A DNA stretch of 64,000 nt from Trichoplusia ni (GCF_003590095.1 NC_039486.1:682001-746000); one strand, 5' to 3'. Shown: positions 25,105 through 35,743, counted from the stretch's first letter. Notes: generated by a model not told the origin, from the letters alone. Numbers and translations are program-made.

Positions 25105-27025
25105 ATGCGGATCGCAGTGTTGGCTCTTGTGGTAGTTGCTGTGGCAGGTGAGCTTGAGCTTGAGATTGTTAACAACGCTTTTAAACAGACCCATGTCTGA
25201 TAATGGATAACTTTCCTCAAGAAAATCAGATTAAGATAAAAAATTAATTGTCAGCTCGTGATTTTCTCCACATAGAGATTCACATAGAAAAAAGTTCGCT
25301 GCTTTCTTGAAACAAAAGTGTTTCCCTCCGTTTCCTAATGGAAGTACTATTTCAAACATGAGCATTCGTATCTCCCGAAATTCAGTAAAACGGGGGTAAA
25401 TAGAGGTATTTTGGGGTGTATAGAAACAGAGTTTTTATTAAAATTTGGACTTTAAACACGACAAAATATAAAGGTTATTCGAATATTCTCAAGCATTTTT
25501 CGTAAAGTAATTGTGTTTAAGCATTTTTATGTAAAAAAATATTGCTAATATATAGATGTATAAATATACATGCAACCCCCTAAAAACACTACTTTCTATT
25601 TACCTTCTTTTACTTACGCTAAAATTTTTAATTTCATAGTATAATCCACATGAACCATCTCTTAACACGACGAGGTTTACAGAATTTTCCTGCTGCCTAA
25701 AACTAAAACACCATCCTTTATCTTTCAGCGGCCCCCAGCAACCCATCACGGATCGTGGGGGGTGACCTCACCACTATCGATAAATACCCATCAATGGCCG
25801 CCGTCCTCCACACTCTCGACATGGTGAACTTCCAGCAACATTGTGGCGGTACCATTATCAACAACCGATCTATACTCAGCGCGGCCCACTGTGTATAGTG
25901 AGTTTATTTTATTGCAAACTAGCTGACACCACAAACGTTGGTTATTCTGGTGGAGGGAGAAACAATATACACGAATGAAACAAGCACGTGAGATGAAAAA
26001 TAGATCTTGTCCGATTCTCAGTTCTCAGACCTAACCAATATGCACACAAAATTTCATGAGAATCGATCTGCCGTTCTGGGGCTGTTCAACTTCGTACACC
26101 CTGACACGATAATTTTATATATTAAATTAGTATCGTACGCTTGAATAATGTTGAATAAAAGAAAAATTTACTTTTCAGTCTCGAACCTACTGAGGTTATT
26201 CGTGTCCGCATTGGCTCTTCCTACAGAAGTAGTGGCGGTGAAGTCTTGCCTCTTGCGGCTTTCCTGATATATCCAACTTATACCACACATAAGTATGATG
26301 ATGACGTTGCTATATTACGAACTGCGGTCGAGATTAAATACAGCGCCACCGTGCAACCCGCCCCTATCGCCGGCTCCACCTACAATTTACCAGATAACGA
26401 GGTTGTTTGGGCCACGGGCTGGGGTGCAACTGAAGTAAGTTCGCTTCTTACATTAATCTGCAAACGTTACTTAAGATACAGACAGAGTCGCGCAAAGCAT
26501 GCGCTAGCGATAGCGTGGCTCTGGCTCAGGCAGCTGAAGGAGCCCGGACTGTTTTTAATCGGCTAGAGTCTTACATATCCTCACGTCTCGCCGAACCCTC
26601 AGCCTCAGACCTCGAAATCGTTTAATCCCTTAAAAAGGCACATTAACGTATTTGAAATCAGTAGGAAATTGTTTACCAGATCATTCATTTGGTTTGATGC
26701 TCATTAACTTTATTATTTCTTACAGACAGATGATCATTCCGAGCAACTTCGCGATGTACAAGTGTGGACCATCTCATACGAGACTTGCAGGTGGTTATAC
26801 TTGTTTGGTGTGCCCATCACACCTGACATGTTGTGTGTTGGCTGGCTCGGCGTCGGCGGTCGTGACCAGTGTTGGGGCGACTCCGGCGGCCCCGTCTTCC
26901 ACAACGGTGTTGTCGTCGGTATATGTGCATTTGGAGGTGGATGCCGTACACCCGAATCATACCGATTGCCTGGTGGCAACGCCCGCGTCAGCAGCTACTC
27001 AACCTGGATCCAAGCCAATGCCTAA
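25105..27025 (+). CDS. Trypsin-like serine protease, gene D
   Basis: Exons 25105-25147, 25729-25897, 26179-26434 and 26726-27025 join to 768 bases (255 residues plus stop). It is a secreted S1 protease: signal MRIAVLALVVVAVA, activation site R-IVGG, triad His68 (AAHC), Asp113 (DVAIL) and Ser209 (GDSGGP). Asp189 in RDQC and glycines at 216 and 226 (LPGGNARV) make a regular trypsin pocket, but position 192 is Trp as in gene C. All six cysteines are present. It is a duplicate of gene C with introns lengthened by two insertions: a MITE-like element in intron 1 (25,391-25,606) and a SINE-like element in intron 2 (25,919-26,132). AATAAA at 27,086. Predicted digestive trypsin, Arg/Lys specificity. 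Confidence 0.92.
25391..25606. mobile_element. MITE-like insertion in intron 1 of gene D
   Basis: The segment begins gggggtaaatagaggtatttt and ends in a partly inverted version (aaaaacactactttctatttacc), giving imperfect terminal inverted repeats of about 25 bases. The corresponding intron of gene C is shorter and lacks it, so insertion followed the C/D duplication. The target duplication is not clear. Confidence 0.5.
25919..26132 (+). mobile_element. SINE-like insertion in intron 2 of gene D
   Basis: Starts ctagctgacaccacaaacgt and ends attttatatattaaattag, with 'aaatttcatgagaatcgatc' inside. This is the form of a common lepidopteran SINE/RTE-tail repeat. Intron 2 is 281 bases here and 88 in gene C, and the element accounts for the difference. 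Confidence 0.6.
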
Positions 27026-27129
27026 GATACACATGTGGAATGAACTAAGCGAAACGTTAAAAATACTTAATTTTTTGGTACTTTTAATAAACTTAAAAAA
27101 TCAAAACATGATTTTTATTTTTAACGGCA

Positions 27130-27980
27130 AGAGTAAAAATTTCTCGGTTTAATTGTTGACCAACGACTAGATTGGAAAGCGCACTTAGATAAACTAAGCA
27201 AAAAAACTAGGCAAAACAGCCTACCTTTTATCAAAACTTGTGCCAGTTTTAAACACAGAAGCTCTGATAACAGCTTACCATGGTACTGTCAGCTCAATTT
27301 TACGATATGGTATCATCTTCTGGGCAAATTCGACCAATAAAGATGTAATTTTTAAAATGCAAAAAAAAATATCAGGTCAATGTTTCAAATGCAGTCCATT
27401 GACTCATGTAGACCAGTCTTTATTAAGCACCATATTTTAACTTTGCCTTCTCTGTATATCTTTGAAATCTCGGTCTTTGTTGAATCTAATCCAAATTTGT
27501 TTAAGAGGCTCTCTGAAGTAAATAATAGAAACAGGCGAGATAGCCAAAAATTATATATAAAGATGTCTAACACGGCCTTACTACATAAAAGTGTCTTTTG
27601 TATGGCACCAATCGTTTACAATAAGATACCAAAACCAATAAGAGACTTAAATGATAAATTATTCAAAAAAAGACTCAAAATGTACCTAGTTAGTAAATGT
27701 TATTATAGCATTAACGATTTTTCAACAGAGAAATGTTATTAAGGAGATAATTTTACTATTGTTTCTAACAAATTTTGTTCCTTTATTGTGTTTATTAGTG
27801 ATTTTTATTTTAGTTAAGTACTTTTATTTAATTTGTTAATTCATTGTGATTGCACCTATGCCAATAATGTACACCCTCTGGGTATGTTACGGAGATCCCT
27901 TTTCATGTACACTACCACCTGTTATTTTTTTGTTATACCTGTAACAACATTAAATAAATATTCTATTCTATAAAAAAAAA
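27130..27980 (+). mobile_element. 5'-truncated LINE tail downstream of gene D
   Basis: Plus-strand frames encode the C-terminal part of a LINE ORF2: LVDQRLDWKAHLDKLSKK near 27,147, RYGIIFWANS near 27,305, then, after a frameshift near 27,400, FIKHHILTLPSLYIFEI and IVYNKIPKPIRDL, with stop at 27,742. The 3' UTR ends with aataaatattctattctat and a short A run near 27,975. The catalytic core is absent. It is related to, but not the same as, the LINE copies in the F array. It split a segment that is continuous downstream of gene C. Confidence 0.75.
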
Positions 27981-28107
27981 CAGTAAAAGATCTTTTACAG
28001 CTTTTGGATGACTTCATATTGTTATGGAAGGAATACCATTAAATTTATATATACCATTAAAATTCCACGGTGCACAGTATAGAAGATCGATAAATTGACC
28101 AAGTTAT

Positions 28108-28135
28108 AACTTCTGGGGGCAACTGAAAGAAAAGT
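28108..28135 (-). pseudogene. Relic of a trypsin exon 2 boundary
   Basis: Read on the minus strand, TTTTCTTTCAG followed by TTGCCCCCAGAAG resembles the intron 1/exon 2 junction of gene B (TTCTTCTAG, CTGCCCCCAGGAA). The intron side remains alignable for about 50 bases. The rest of the exon is gone. It may mark yet another decayed B-like gene, downstream of gene D. Confidence 0.35.
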
Positions 28136-28790
28136 AAAATCTTTAAGTATTTGACCAAAACCTGTCTTTGAATAAAAACCTGAAAAAGGACAAGAAAATC
28201 CGAAGCTGCTGCTTTAACTGCGTGGCTAAAGCATTTAAACATAAACTATGTTTAATCATTATAAATAATGATATCCATGTATTTTTTTATGACATTAGAA
28301 GCCGTACATTTGGTACCTTTTATCAGATATATTATAAATATTTTTAAAATCTCATCTTTACTCTCTAATCAGAGAGACAGAGGGTCGGCAAGCAATATGA
28401 CAGATCGGTAAAAATCTCAACTTGTATATAGCTATGACGGTTCATGAGATACACCCTGGTGACGGACGGACAGCGAAGTCTCCGCAAAAGGTTCTGTTTT
28501 TACATTTGGGTCCAAAGGGTAAATATGTGCTAACCATTACGTGACCTATTTTCCTGTTCAGACTGATGTTATAATGGGGCGAGTATTTCAATCGCCAAAT
28601 AATTATTTCCTTCCAAAATGTTTTCGAATTCTTTTATCTTTGATTACTACCATTCAAAGCAGATTCAGACAGATATCACAGCCATGACTTAGTAGTTCCT
28701 TATCTAAAAGATATTACGTTTTCAATGAGTTGATAAGATTTAATACATATATTACATCTATTATCTCTTCACCGATCTTCCGATCACTAT

Positions 28791-29191
28791 AGCTATTATA
28801 CACAGTGATTCTTTATTCGTCTTACAAAAGCAGCCCAGTTCATGTATCCAATGACTAGAACACGTTCATGATAAAAACATAGGTATTTATGAGATTTGAA
28901 TAAATTTAAAATGCAATTTTTATTCAATATTATGATGCAATTCGTAGTTTTTTAGAAACACAGCTCTGTTGCGAGCGCGGTCCGAGCCTTGTAACAAGGG
29001 TGAGAGGCGCGGGCGGCGGCGTTTTTATCATTTTTAAGAGTATATTTCAGATTTCTCTTGTTTAATTTTTCTTCGTACTTACTATCTTAGTTGATGATAA
29101 AAAAAAAGTCGTGCCTAGGGGTATTTTATGTCGGTTACATGAACTGGGCTGCTTTTGTAAGACGAATAAAGAATCACTGTGTATAATAGCT
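28791..29191. repeat. Perfect 56-bp inverted repeat flanking a 289-base spacer
   Basis: Bases 28,791-28,846 and 29,136-29,191 are exact reverse complements over all 56 positions. Similarity continues weakly for another 10-15 bases outward (cgatcact against the complement of tagtaatcg). The spacer includes a GC-rich stretch (28,970-29,030). No transposase is present. Best read as a foldback or long-TIR MITE of recent origin. Confidence 0.75.
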
Positions 29192-30160
29192 TTAGTAATC
29201 GGGGTAGAAGCAGAAAAAAAAATAGTCACATCTCGGAAACGTTGCGACCATACTTCGAGGTAAACAACTGAATAAGTGTGGAAAACTTGATTGTGCAATA
29301 AGAAATCAAAATTAAAAACAAACGATAAAATTATTCCAAGTCCCTGAATACTAAACTGGAACCGAAAAAATATAATAATAACGACGTTTCGAAAACGACG
29401 TTCGTAAAAGTAGTTTCATTTCAATGTCTAACATTCGCGTAAACCTAAGAAACCAATATATTATTAATTAGATAATTTCTCCGTTCTTTTTCGTAACATT
29501 TCTCACTGCTGCTATACTCCTATTGCAGAAAGTGTGATGTTGTATAGCCAATAACCTTCATTAAATAATATTTTATCTGGCATTGAAAAAAATAATCGTA
29601 CCAGTAGTGAGTGAGATTACGAGATAAAGTTGTTTATGTTCATAACAGATTATTCCACACATTGAAATTGGATTTTGTACAACTATGGCCTAGAAAAGTC
29701 TGGTTCTTCCAGTTATACCCTGGGACTGTTAAACGATTATTATGCCAGTACCTAGACCAGTACTATACTTTCTGTATCTATGTACTGACATAATAATCCG
29801 TTTTAGATAATCATTGCAAATGCTATCTGAAAATTCTACAGGATACAAATACGAACTAATTAAAACCAGAAATATCTGATATTTCAAACATTGGACATGC
29901 TTTTAATAAACATTTAAAGTCATAGATAACGTAACTTAGCAGTCAAAAATTTCCCGACTAACATAATCGATGTGTTTCTATTATATTAATCGGGAATTTA
30001 TGTTATTCGGGAAGAACATCGAATAGAAATACAGTGCAACCTCGATATAACAAATCGGAGGGAAACAAGAAAATATTCGTAATATCAAGTAATTCGTTGA
30101 ACTGAGGTTTGTTATGTTGAGGTTAGATTGGTCTAAAATTCGTTGTAAAGAGGTAAAGGT

Positions 30161-30379
30161 CTACTCTTCGTCCTCGAACCATCTTTTACTGTTTACATCC
30201 AAACCACTTTCTTCTGAAAACTTATATTTAAATTTTAAAATTGTAGCCAATGTACTTGCGGGAATCCCGAACTTATTAGCTATGTAAAATTTTTTCGTCA
30301 TAGGATTTTGGTCAACATAATTAATGATGTTTCGCTTTTCTGCGACCGATAGGGAACACCTTTTACGTTTTTGAGCCAT
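30161..30379 (-). pseudogene. Tigger transposase N-terminal fragment (HTH domain)
   Basis: The 72-residue frame opens with MAQKRKRCSLSVAEKRNIIN and continues through FGIPASTLATILK. This is the psq/CENP-B-type helix-turn-helix with which Tigger transposases bind their inverted repeats. It ends after SKRWFEDEE, probably across the internal deletion junction. The usual protein is about 400-600 residues. As an isolated DNA-binding piece it could at most bind element ends. Confidence 0.75.
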
Positions 30380-30660
30380 TTTAACTTAAATCTTTATCAA
30401 TAGTGACGAGCAGAGGTGTTTACATTACTTCCTATCAAAACAACAATGATTACTTTACAAACAAAAGCGTGTCGAAACATGTCGAGACATGAGTCACATT
30501 ATAAGATTAAGAGTTATATTATTGGTGGAAACTTCATATAAAGGTTTTGGATCGGCAAATTCGTTAATTAGAGGTATGAATACTTTTTCTTGATAGTTGA
30601 AAATTCGTTATTAAGAGGTTGTACGCAAAGAATGTTCGCAATGTAAAGGTATATTTTATA

Positions 30661-30948
30661 CTAGCTGTTGCCCGCGACTTCGTCCAGGTCATCCTGGTTA
30701 GAATTTTCCCCGTTTTTTCCACATTTTCCATTGTATCTTCGCTCCTATTAGTCGCAGCGTGATGTTATATAGCCTATAGCCTTCCGTGATAAATGGTCTA
30801 TTCAACACAAAAATATTATTATATTTTAATAAAATATTTTAATTTTAAAAATATTTTAATATAATTTTTCAAAACGAACCAGTAGTTCCTGAGATTAGCG
30901 CGTTCAAACAAACAAACAAACAAACTCTTCAGCTTTATATATTAGTAT
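30661..30948 (+). mobile_element. Lepidopteran SINE-like element, copy 3, nested in Tigger element
   Basis: Same start (ctagctgttgcccgcgactt) and end (cttcagctttatatattag) as the copies at 5,811 and 7,924. An internal A/T-rich stretch (30,815-30,870) has expanded by repeats of ttttaat. It lies wholly inside the Tigger element, so it inserted later. Confidence 0.7.
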
Positions 30949-31043
30949 AGATTGACTCTTATGGATAATTCAAGGGGATTACGAAGAATTTGTTAAATCG
31001 AGGAAGTCGTTATATTGAGGTACGTCATATTAAGGTTGCACTG

Positions 31044-31657
31044 TATTACAAACAATGAACCCAAAACGCTACCTTGAGGTATTCCAATTTTTGGTTATCG
31101 CGAGGGGAAAAACGTCGCAATCTCAAATCTTTATGCGATTATAGTTAAATTCATAAGATTACATTAGAGATCATATAGAGCAAGGACCTATATGGTTGTT
31201 ATAGACGTATTTTTCAAATTCTAAAATTGAGCAAAACAAGTTCAATGATTTTCATTTTATCAGCTGATTAATCAATGCCTGCGTCATATGATCAATCTGT
31301 CTCAATCCAGTTTTTTCCAACTACGGCCTATGTTATCTAACGCAGCCGTTCAAAGTAGGTACTAGTAATTATTTTTTTCGTTTATAATCTCCTTCTGTGT
31401 TTTTAATCTTTACGATTCAGATTAATATCGTGTGCGTCAAAATTCATTCTTGAACAAACAAAATATCAATTGGCCGAATATTGACAAATTTTAAGTTTTT
31501 TTTTAGATCTTACATTACGGGTTTATTGGCTGAATAAAATAATAAACGTAGGTAATCCAGTCTTTATTTGTACTTAGGTTATTATGCATTCACGCATGTT
31601 TATCACAAAAAGTATTAGGTTTTACATAATATTATTCAAAGTCTTAAAGCTAACATT
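31044..31657. other. Spacer downstream of gene E
   Basis: AT-rich, with no open frame of note. A minus-strand AATAAA (31,563-31,568) about 90 bases past the stop of gene E is the likely polyadenylation signal. Confidence 0.5.
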
Positions 31658-33285
31658 TTAGGCGTTTGTTTGAATCCATTCGACGTAGCTGGAGACACGA
31701 GTGTTGACAGTAGGCAATATAGGCGAGCACTGCGTGGTGACACCGACGAGCGTGTTCGAATGGTAGACGCCAGCACCGAACACGCCAACACACTGCCCAT
31801 TGCCTTGCTGCGGCCAGGAGGTACATAACATCTCTGGGGTGATCGGCATGTCCATTGCCTCGTAGAGAGAATTGCAGACGTCCCCGTTGACGGTGACGAC
31901 CTGAGCGTCACTCAGCTGACGCAAACTAGCTTGACCAGCAGACGTATCCTGGTAAAATGAGATCATTAAAACCTTTTCTCTTGACGGTATCTAATAGGTT
32001 AAGATTGTATATAAGTATTCTCAATGTGATTCGGAATCTGCACGGAATATAGATAAAAACTCGACTAACCTGGGTTTCCTGCCAGCCAGTAGCCCAGGCG
32101 GTCTGGTTGTCGGCAATGACATACGAGGATCCGGCGATAGGAGAGGGCCTGACGTTGTTGTTGTAGCTGATGAAGCTAGCTGTGCGAAGGATGGCTATGT
32201 CGTAGCGGAAGTTATCGTCATTGTAGCCGGGGTACTGGAACTGTTGGGAGACTGCGAGTAGTTCACCGCCAGTCGTACCGTAAGACGATCCCACTCGGAT
32301 GCGGAAGAAGATGTGCGGGTAATAGCTAAATCAGAAGTAAAGGTTTAAGAAATGACCAACGAAAATAATTATTAAGATTTTATTAAAATTGTAATTATAA
32401 GCAATTTCTTTTATTTTTGCAAAATTAAGTCCGTGCAATTTGCTGACACTTTTTTGAATTCGGGACTAATAAAATATTGATGAAAATTGTTCTGTTCCTT
32501 AAATTAGTTTTAGTAAGGGCCGATTTTTCAATCATCAGTTAACTTCTATCTGAGGAATAAATATGGCCGGTTGACATATTTTCTACACAAAAGCTGTAAA
32601 AACGTCATACATATTCGTCAGATAAAAGTTATGTGGTAAGTAAGTTATAATAGTGAGTGCGGGTCGCAACCTTTTTCATTGACTCAAGCGTATTTTTGGC
32701 AAATGTCAACTTCTTAAAATCCCTCCTCCGTAGACACATAAATTTAATAAATAAAAAGGTGCGTTTTGATAAAAAAAAAATTAACTTACTAGATGCAGTG
32801 ACCAGCTGTCAGGATGGATCTGTTGTTAATGATGGTGCCGGCGCAGTTGAAGGTGTGGTGGAGACCATCCCAGGTGTGGATGATGGAGGCACTGGAGGGG
32901 TACTTATCAATGGTCACTAAACTTCCCCCGGCGATCCTCGTATCGCTGCTGGGGACGGCTGAGAAGAGGACACAGGTTAAAAAAGTTACGAAAAGCCCAT
33001 TCCCAAGAGACTTGGGAAAAAAATTAAGAACCCGGCATTTACCAAAAAAAAAATATATATTTTGTGGTATTAAAAAAAGAAAACTGATCGTAACTTTTAA
33101 ATAATATTAAATTCCAAAATGTCATATGCAATGTAACGTTCATCAAAACCCTTCAGCAAAAAAATTCAACATCGTTAATACTTACTATTGAAATTATTTA
33201 AATTTTTATTATAATTTTTAGTATTATAAATTTGCCTACCTGCCACAGCCGCGAAGCAGAGAGCCAACAAAGCAATGACACGCAT
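31658..33285 (-). CDS. Serine protease homologue without catalytic serine, gene E
   Basis: Minus-strand exons 33240-33285, 32790-32958, 32070-32325 and 31658-31948 join to 762 bases (253 residues plus stop). The intron phases equal those of the trypsins. Signal MRVIALLALCFAAVA; an R-IAGG activation site remains. His69 (AGHC) and Asp114 (YDIAIL) of the triad are kept, but the GDSGGP block reads GVFGAG: Ser195 is Phe, Asp194 is Val, and Asp189 is Gly. All six cysteines are conserved, so the fold should be stable and the protein secreted but without peptidase activity. Such homologues in insects can act as binding or regulatory proteins; the role here is unknown. It shares the FG-x-G signature at the dead active site with F1-F5, so it is probably related to the ancestor of that array. 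Confidence 0.9.
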
Positions 33286-33329
33286 TGTGTAACGTCTAAC
33301 CGAGTGTGGCTCGCAGCAGACGAAGCTGC

Positions 33330-33335
33330 TTTATA
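33330..33335 (-). promoter_or_regulatory. TATA box of gene E
   Basis: TATAAA on the minus strand, 45 bases before the ATG. TATCGATA-like and TTATCGATTG words just upstream (33,350-33,385) are possible GATA-factor sites. Confidence 0.6.
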
Positions 33336-33715
33336 TGCGTCTAATTTATCGATACTCAGATGATTATTAACTATTATCGATTGATTACCTAGGAACTGAA
33401 CATCTGATTTGTCGTGAACACTCGCCTAGCTACTGAAAAGATTAGTCGTCACTATCATGGAAAGCAAAATGGAAGTGGTAGTCATGATCGCTCCATAAAT
33501 TTTTAATGTATTTATATAGTAGTAAATCACGGCCAAGCTTAGGACTCATAAACTTGCCAGTCTACAAATTATATTTGATACCTAACCCCAAGTAGCATTT
33601 TCTTTCTGCCGTCGTTTTTGCCTATCATAGCCGAACAACTAGGCATAACTCTAATTAAAATTAAATTATACTTTAATTATACTGTATTCTATTTTTGTAG
33701 ACAATAAGTTTGGCG

Positions 33716-33826
33716 TCAATGTATTGGACCTTGTACCACTTCTAGTGTCGAGGCACTTCCACCGATGTCCATCGATGTACCATGATCAGCTCCAGGATTG
33801 ACAGTGATTTGACGGAAATCAGACAT
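33716..33826 (-). other. Small open frame (36 codons) downstream of F1
   Basis: An ATG in AAAATG context opens 36 codons starting MSDFRQITVNPGADHG. It lies about 210 bases beyond the stop of F1. Copies at 43,142-43,252, 48,783-48,893 and 62,003-62,113 stay open with a few substitutions. The copy in unit 4 (near 56,195-56,303) lost one base and is broken. No homology recognised. It may be chance, or part of a 3' UTR. Confidence 0.3.
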
Positions 33827-34036
33827 TTTAAGACTTCTCTTATCTTACTTATAAATTTGTCTTCTACTTGGCAAGGATATCTTCACACAGTATATTATAG
33901 ATATAGTTATATTGGTGATTGAGAAAAAATGAATAACGAAGTTTAAATAAAAAACAGTTATTTATTTAAAATATAAATTGAAAGCAGTAACAGTCAATAA
34001 AACATATTACGATTAGAATGTTTCCTATTAAACATT

Positions 34037-35743
34037 TCAGGCATTCGACTGAATCCAAGATGTGTAGTTGGCCACGCGAATGTTGATAGCGGGGCGTGAA
34101 CCGAAGCAGTTTGTGTGGACGGCGACGAGGATGCCAGACTGGTATATGCCAGAGCCGAACCCACTACAGTAGCCATTGAACTCTTGATTAGGCCATCTGG
34201 TGCAGACTACGTCAGAGGTGACTTCAGCGTCGATACCGTCAAAGCGAGTTCTGCAGAGGTCGTTGCTAATAGTCACGACCTGCTCCTCACTGATTTGGCG
34301 ATCTCCCTCCTAATGGGAAGAAAACATTTATTCATAAACTTGGCACAGAGAAATCGCTTTATCGTAGTCAGAGCACTAGGCAGTGAAAGGCAGGAAATTC
34401 AAAATTTATTAATTATGCATAATGTAGAAAAAAAATAGTACTCGCTACTTACAATTTGGCGCCAGCTCGTAGCCCAAACGTTCAGGTCGTCAGCAAGGTG
34501 GTACCCAGCAATAGGTGCGGGCCGAATGTTGTGGCTGTAGGTAAATACTGGCGTGCGGACAATAGACAGGTCAGAATGTAAATTAGCGTCGTTGAAGTCA
34601 GGGTGTATGATCAATTGTAAGGCGGGTAGAACCTGGCCACCTGAGTTGGTGTAAGACGATCCAATTCGGACGCGGTATTGAGAAGGAGGACGGTAGCTGA
34701 AAGAGACAATTGAAGAATAAAATAGCGTAATGGTTTAATAAGTAATAAGTTTTATCGAGCAATATTTCTGATTTTGCAGTTCATAACCGTTTGTAAGTTT
34801 AACAAAAAATATTAAAATGCCTAATGATTAGTGGTTTCTTAGGTTTACGCGAATATTAGACATTGAAATGAAACTTCTTTTACGGATTTTATCGCGGTTT
34901 AATTTTAGATTTTAGTCTAATGATTTTTTAAAGGCAGTTTCAGTATTTCAATTATAATTAAGTTATAAAAACCATTAGACGTAAATGCATGTACAATTCT
35001 GGTGATCTACATATTTGTTCTTCTTATTCTATAACATAATGTGTGGCCAGCCAGCTGCGCGGGACATATTATTGTGCACTAGGGACAGCGAAAACACAGG
35101 ATTACAATCTATTTCCTTAAACTAATAGCCCGATAGGACGGCAATCCGTCCAAGCTTTATTCACAGAAGCTAACAACCCAAAGACTGCAAACCGATAGTT
35201 TAGAAGCTAGGATGCAAAAGTTACTTACTACATGCAATGGCCAGCTGTCAGGATAGACCTGTTGTTGATGATGACACCGGCGCAGACATAAACCAAGGCG
35301 ATGTCATCCCAAGTGCTGAGGATGGAGGCGCTGGAGGGATACTGGTCGATAGTGGATAAACTTTTATCACTCAGTCTTGAAGTGCTAGGCACGGCTGAAA
35401 GCAAACGAACGATTAAGTTGCAAATATAACAAAATTTCCCTGTAAAGTGAAAAACCTTAAACATGAGTAAATGAAATTCCGGTCTAAAAACTACTGGTTT
35501 CACATTTGGGAGGGATGAAACAAAACCTTTTTTTTCCTAACTTATAAATTAAAAAAATATAGAAACAATTGTAACGAGGTGTTATTCTTACTTGCAGAGC
35601 TTCAAATATACATATTCTAAATCTAGTTCACTAATTTCGGCATATCATAAATGGGTGAATTGAAAAAACTATAACTCTTTGAGACCAGCTTGCTTACCTG
35701 CCACAGCCGCCAAGCAGAAAGCCAACAGAGCAACGCCACGCAT
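34037..35743 (-). CDS. Inactive trypsin-fold protein F1
   Basis: Minus-strand exons 35698-35743, 35229-35394, 34453-34696 and 34037-34309 join to 729 bases (242 residues plus stop), about 12 shorter than a trypsin. Signal MRGVALLAFCLAAVA. The activation site IVGG is replaced by LSDKS after the Arg, so normal zymogen activation is impossible. His68 (AGHC) and Asp113 (SDLSIV) remain. The catalytic-serine block reads CSGFGSGIY, one residue short and without GDSGG, and Asp189 is Gly. The six cysteines persist. Predicted: a secreted, non-catalytic S1 homologue of unknown role. TATA at 35,797-35,806. Intron 2 carries an 87-bp insertion (34,830-34,916) not found in the other four copies. Confidence 0.9.
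34830..34916 (+). mobile_element. 87-bp short repeat inserted in F1 intron 2
   Basis: Flanked by ctaatgatt at 34,821-34,829 and 34,917-34,925, a 9-bp direct repeat that occurs once in this intron in F2 and F5. The insert matches the repeat at 5,141-5,214. It lacks obvious inverted ends and coding capacity. It inserted after F1 separated from the other copies. Confidence 0.75.

Larger units (their letters stand above)
27981..30031. other. Spacer with trypsin relic and repeats
   Basis: Near 27,985 the sequence resumes the similarity to the region downstream of gene C. A short exon-edge relic lies at 28,108-28,135 and a long inverted repeat at 28,791-29,191. Bases 28,375-28,520 contain gagatacaccctggtgacgg and acggacagcgaagtct, words of a widespread lepidopteran repeat. 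A reverse partial copy of the short repeat of 5,141 is at 29,400-29,452. No gene was recognised. Confidence 0.55.
30032..31043 (-). mobile_element. Internally deleted pogo/Tigger-type DNA transposon
   Basis: The ends are inverted copies of CAGTGCAACCT (30,032 onward and 31,043 backward), each flanked by TA, which is the terminal and target structure of pogo/Tigger elements of the Tc1/mariner superfamily. It contains only the N-terminal DNA-binding part of the transposase (30,161-30,379) and lacks the catalytic DDE region, so it cannot move by itself. A SINE-like element (30,661-30,948) is nested inside it. Confidence 0.85.

Noticed and set aside
34115..34438. 107-codon plus-strand open frame repeated in F1, F2, F4 and F5 (also 43,643, 56,699 and 62,504; shorter in F3)
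   Set aside because: It is antisense to exon 4 and intron 3 of the F genes; its conservation follows from recent duplication of the sense gene.
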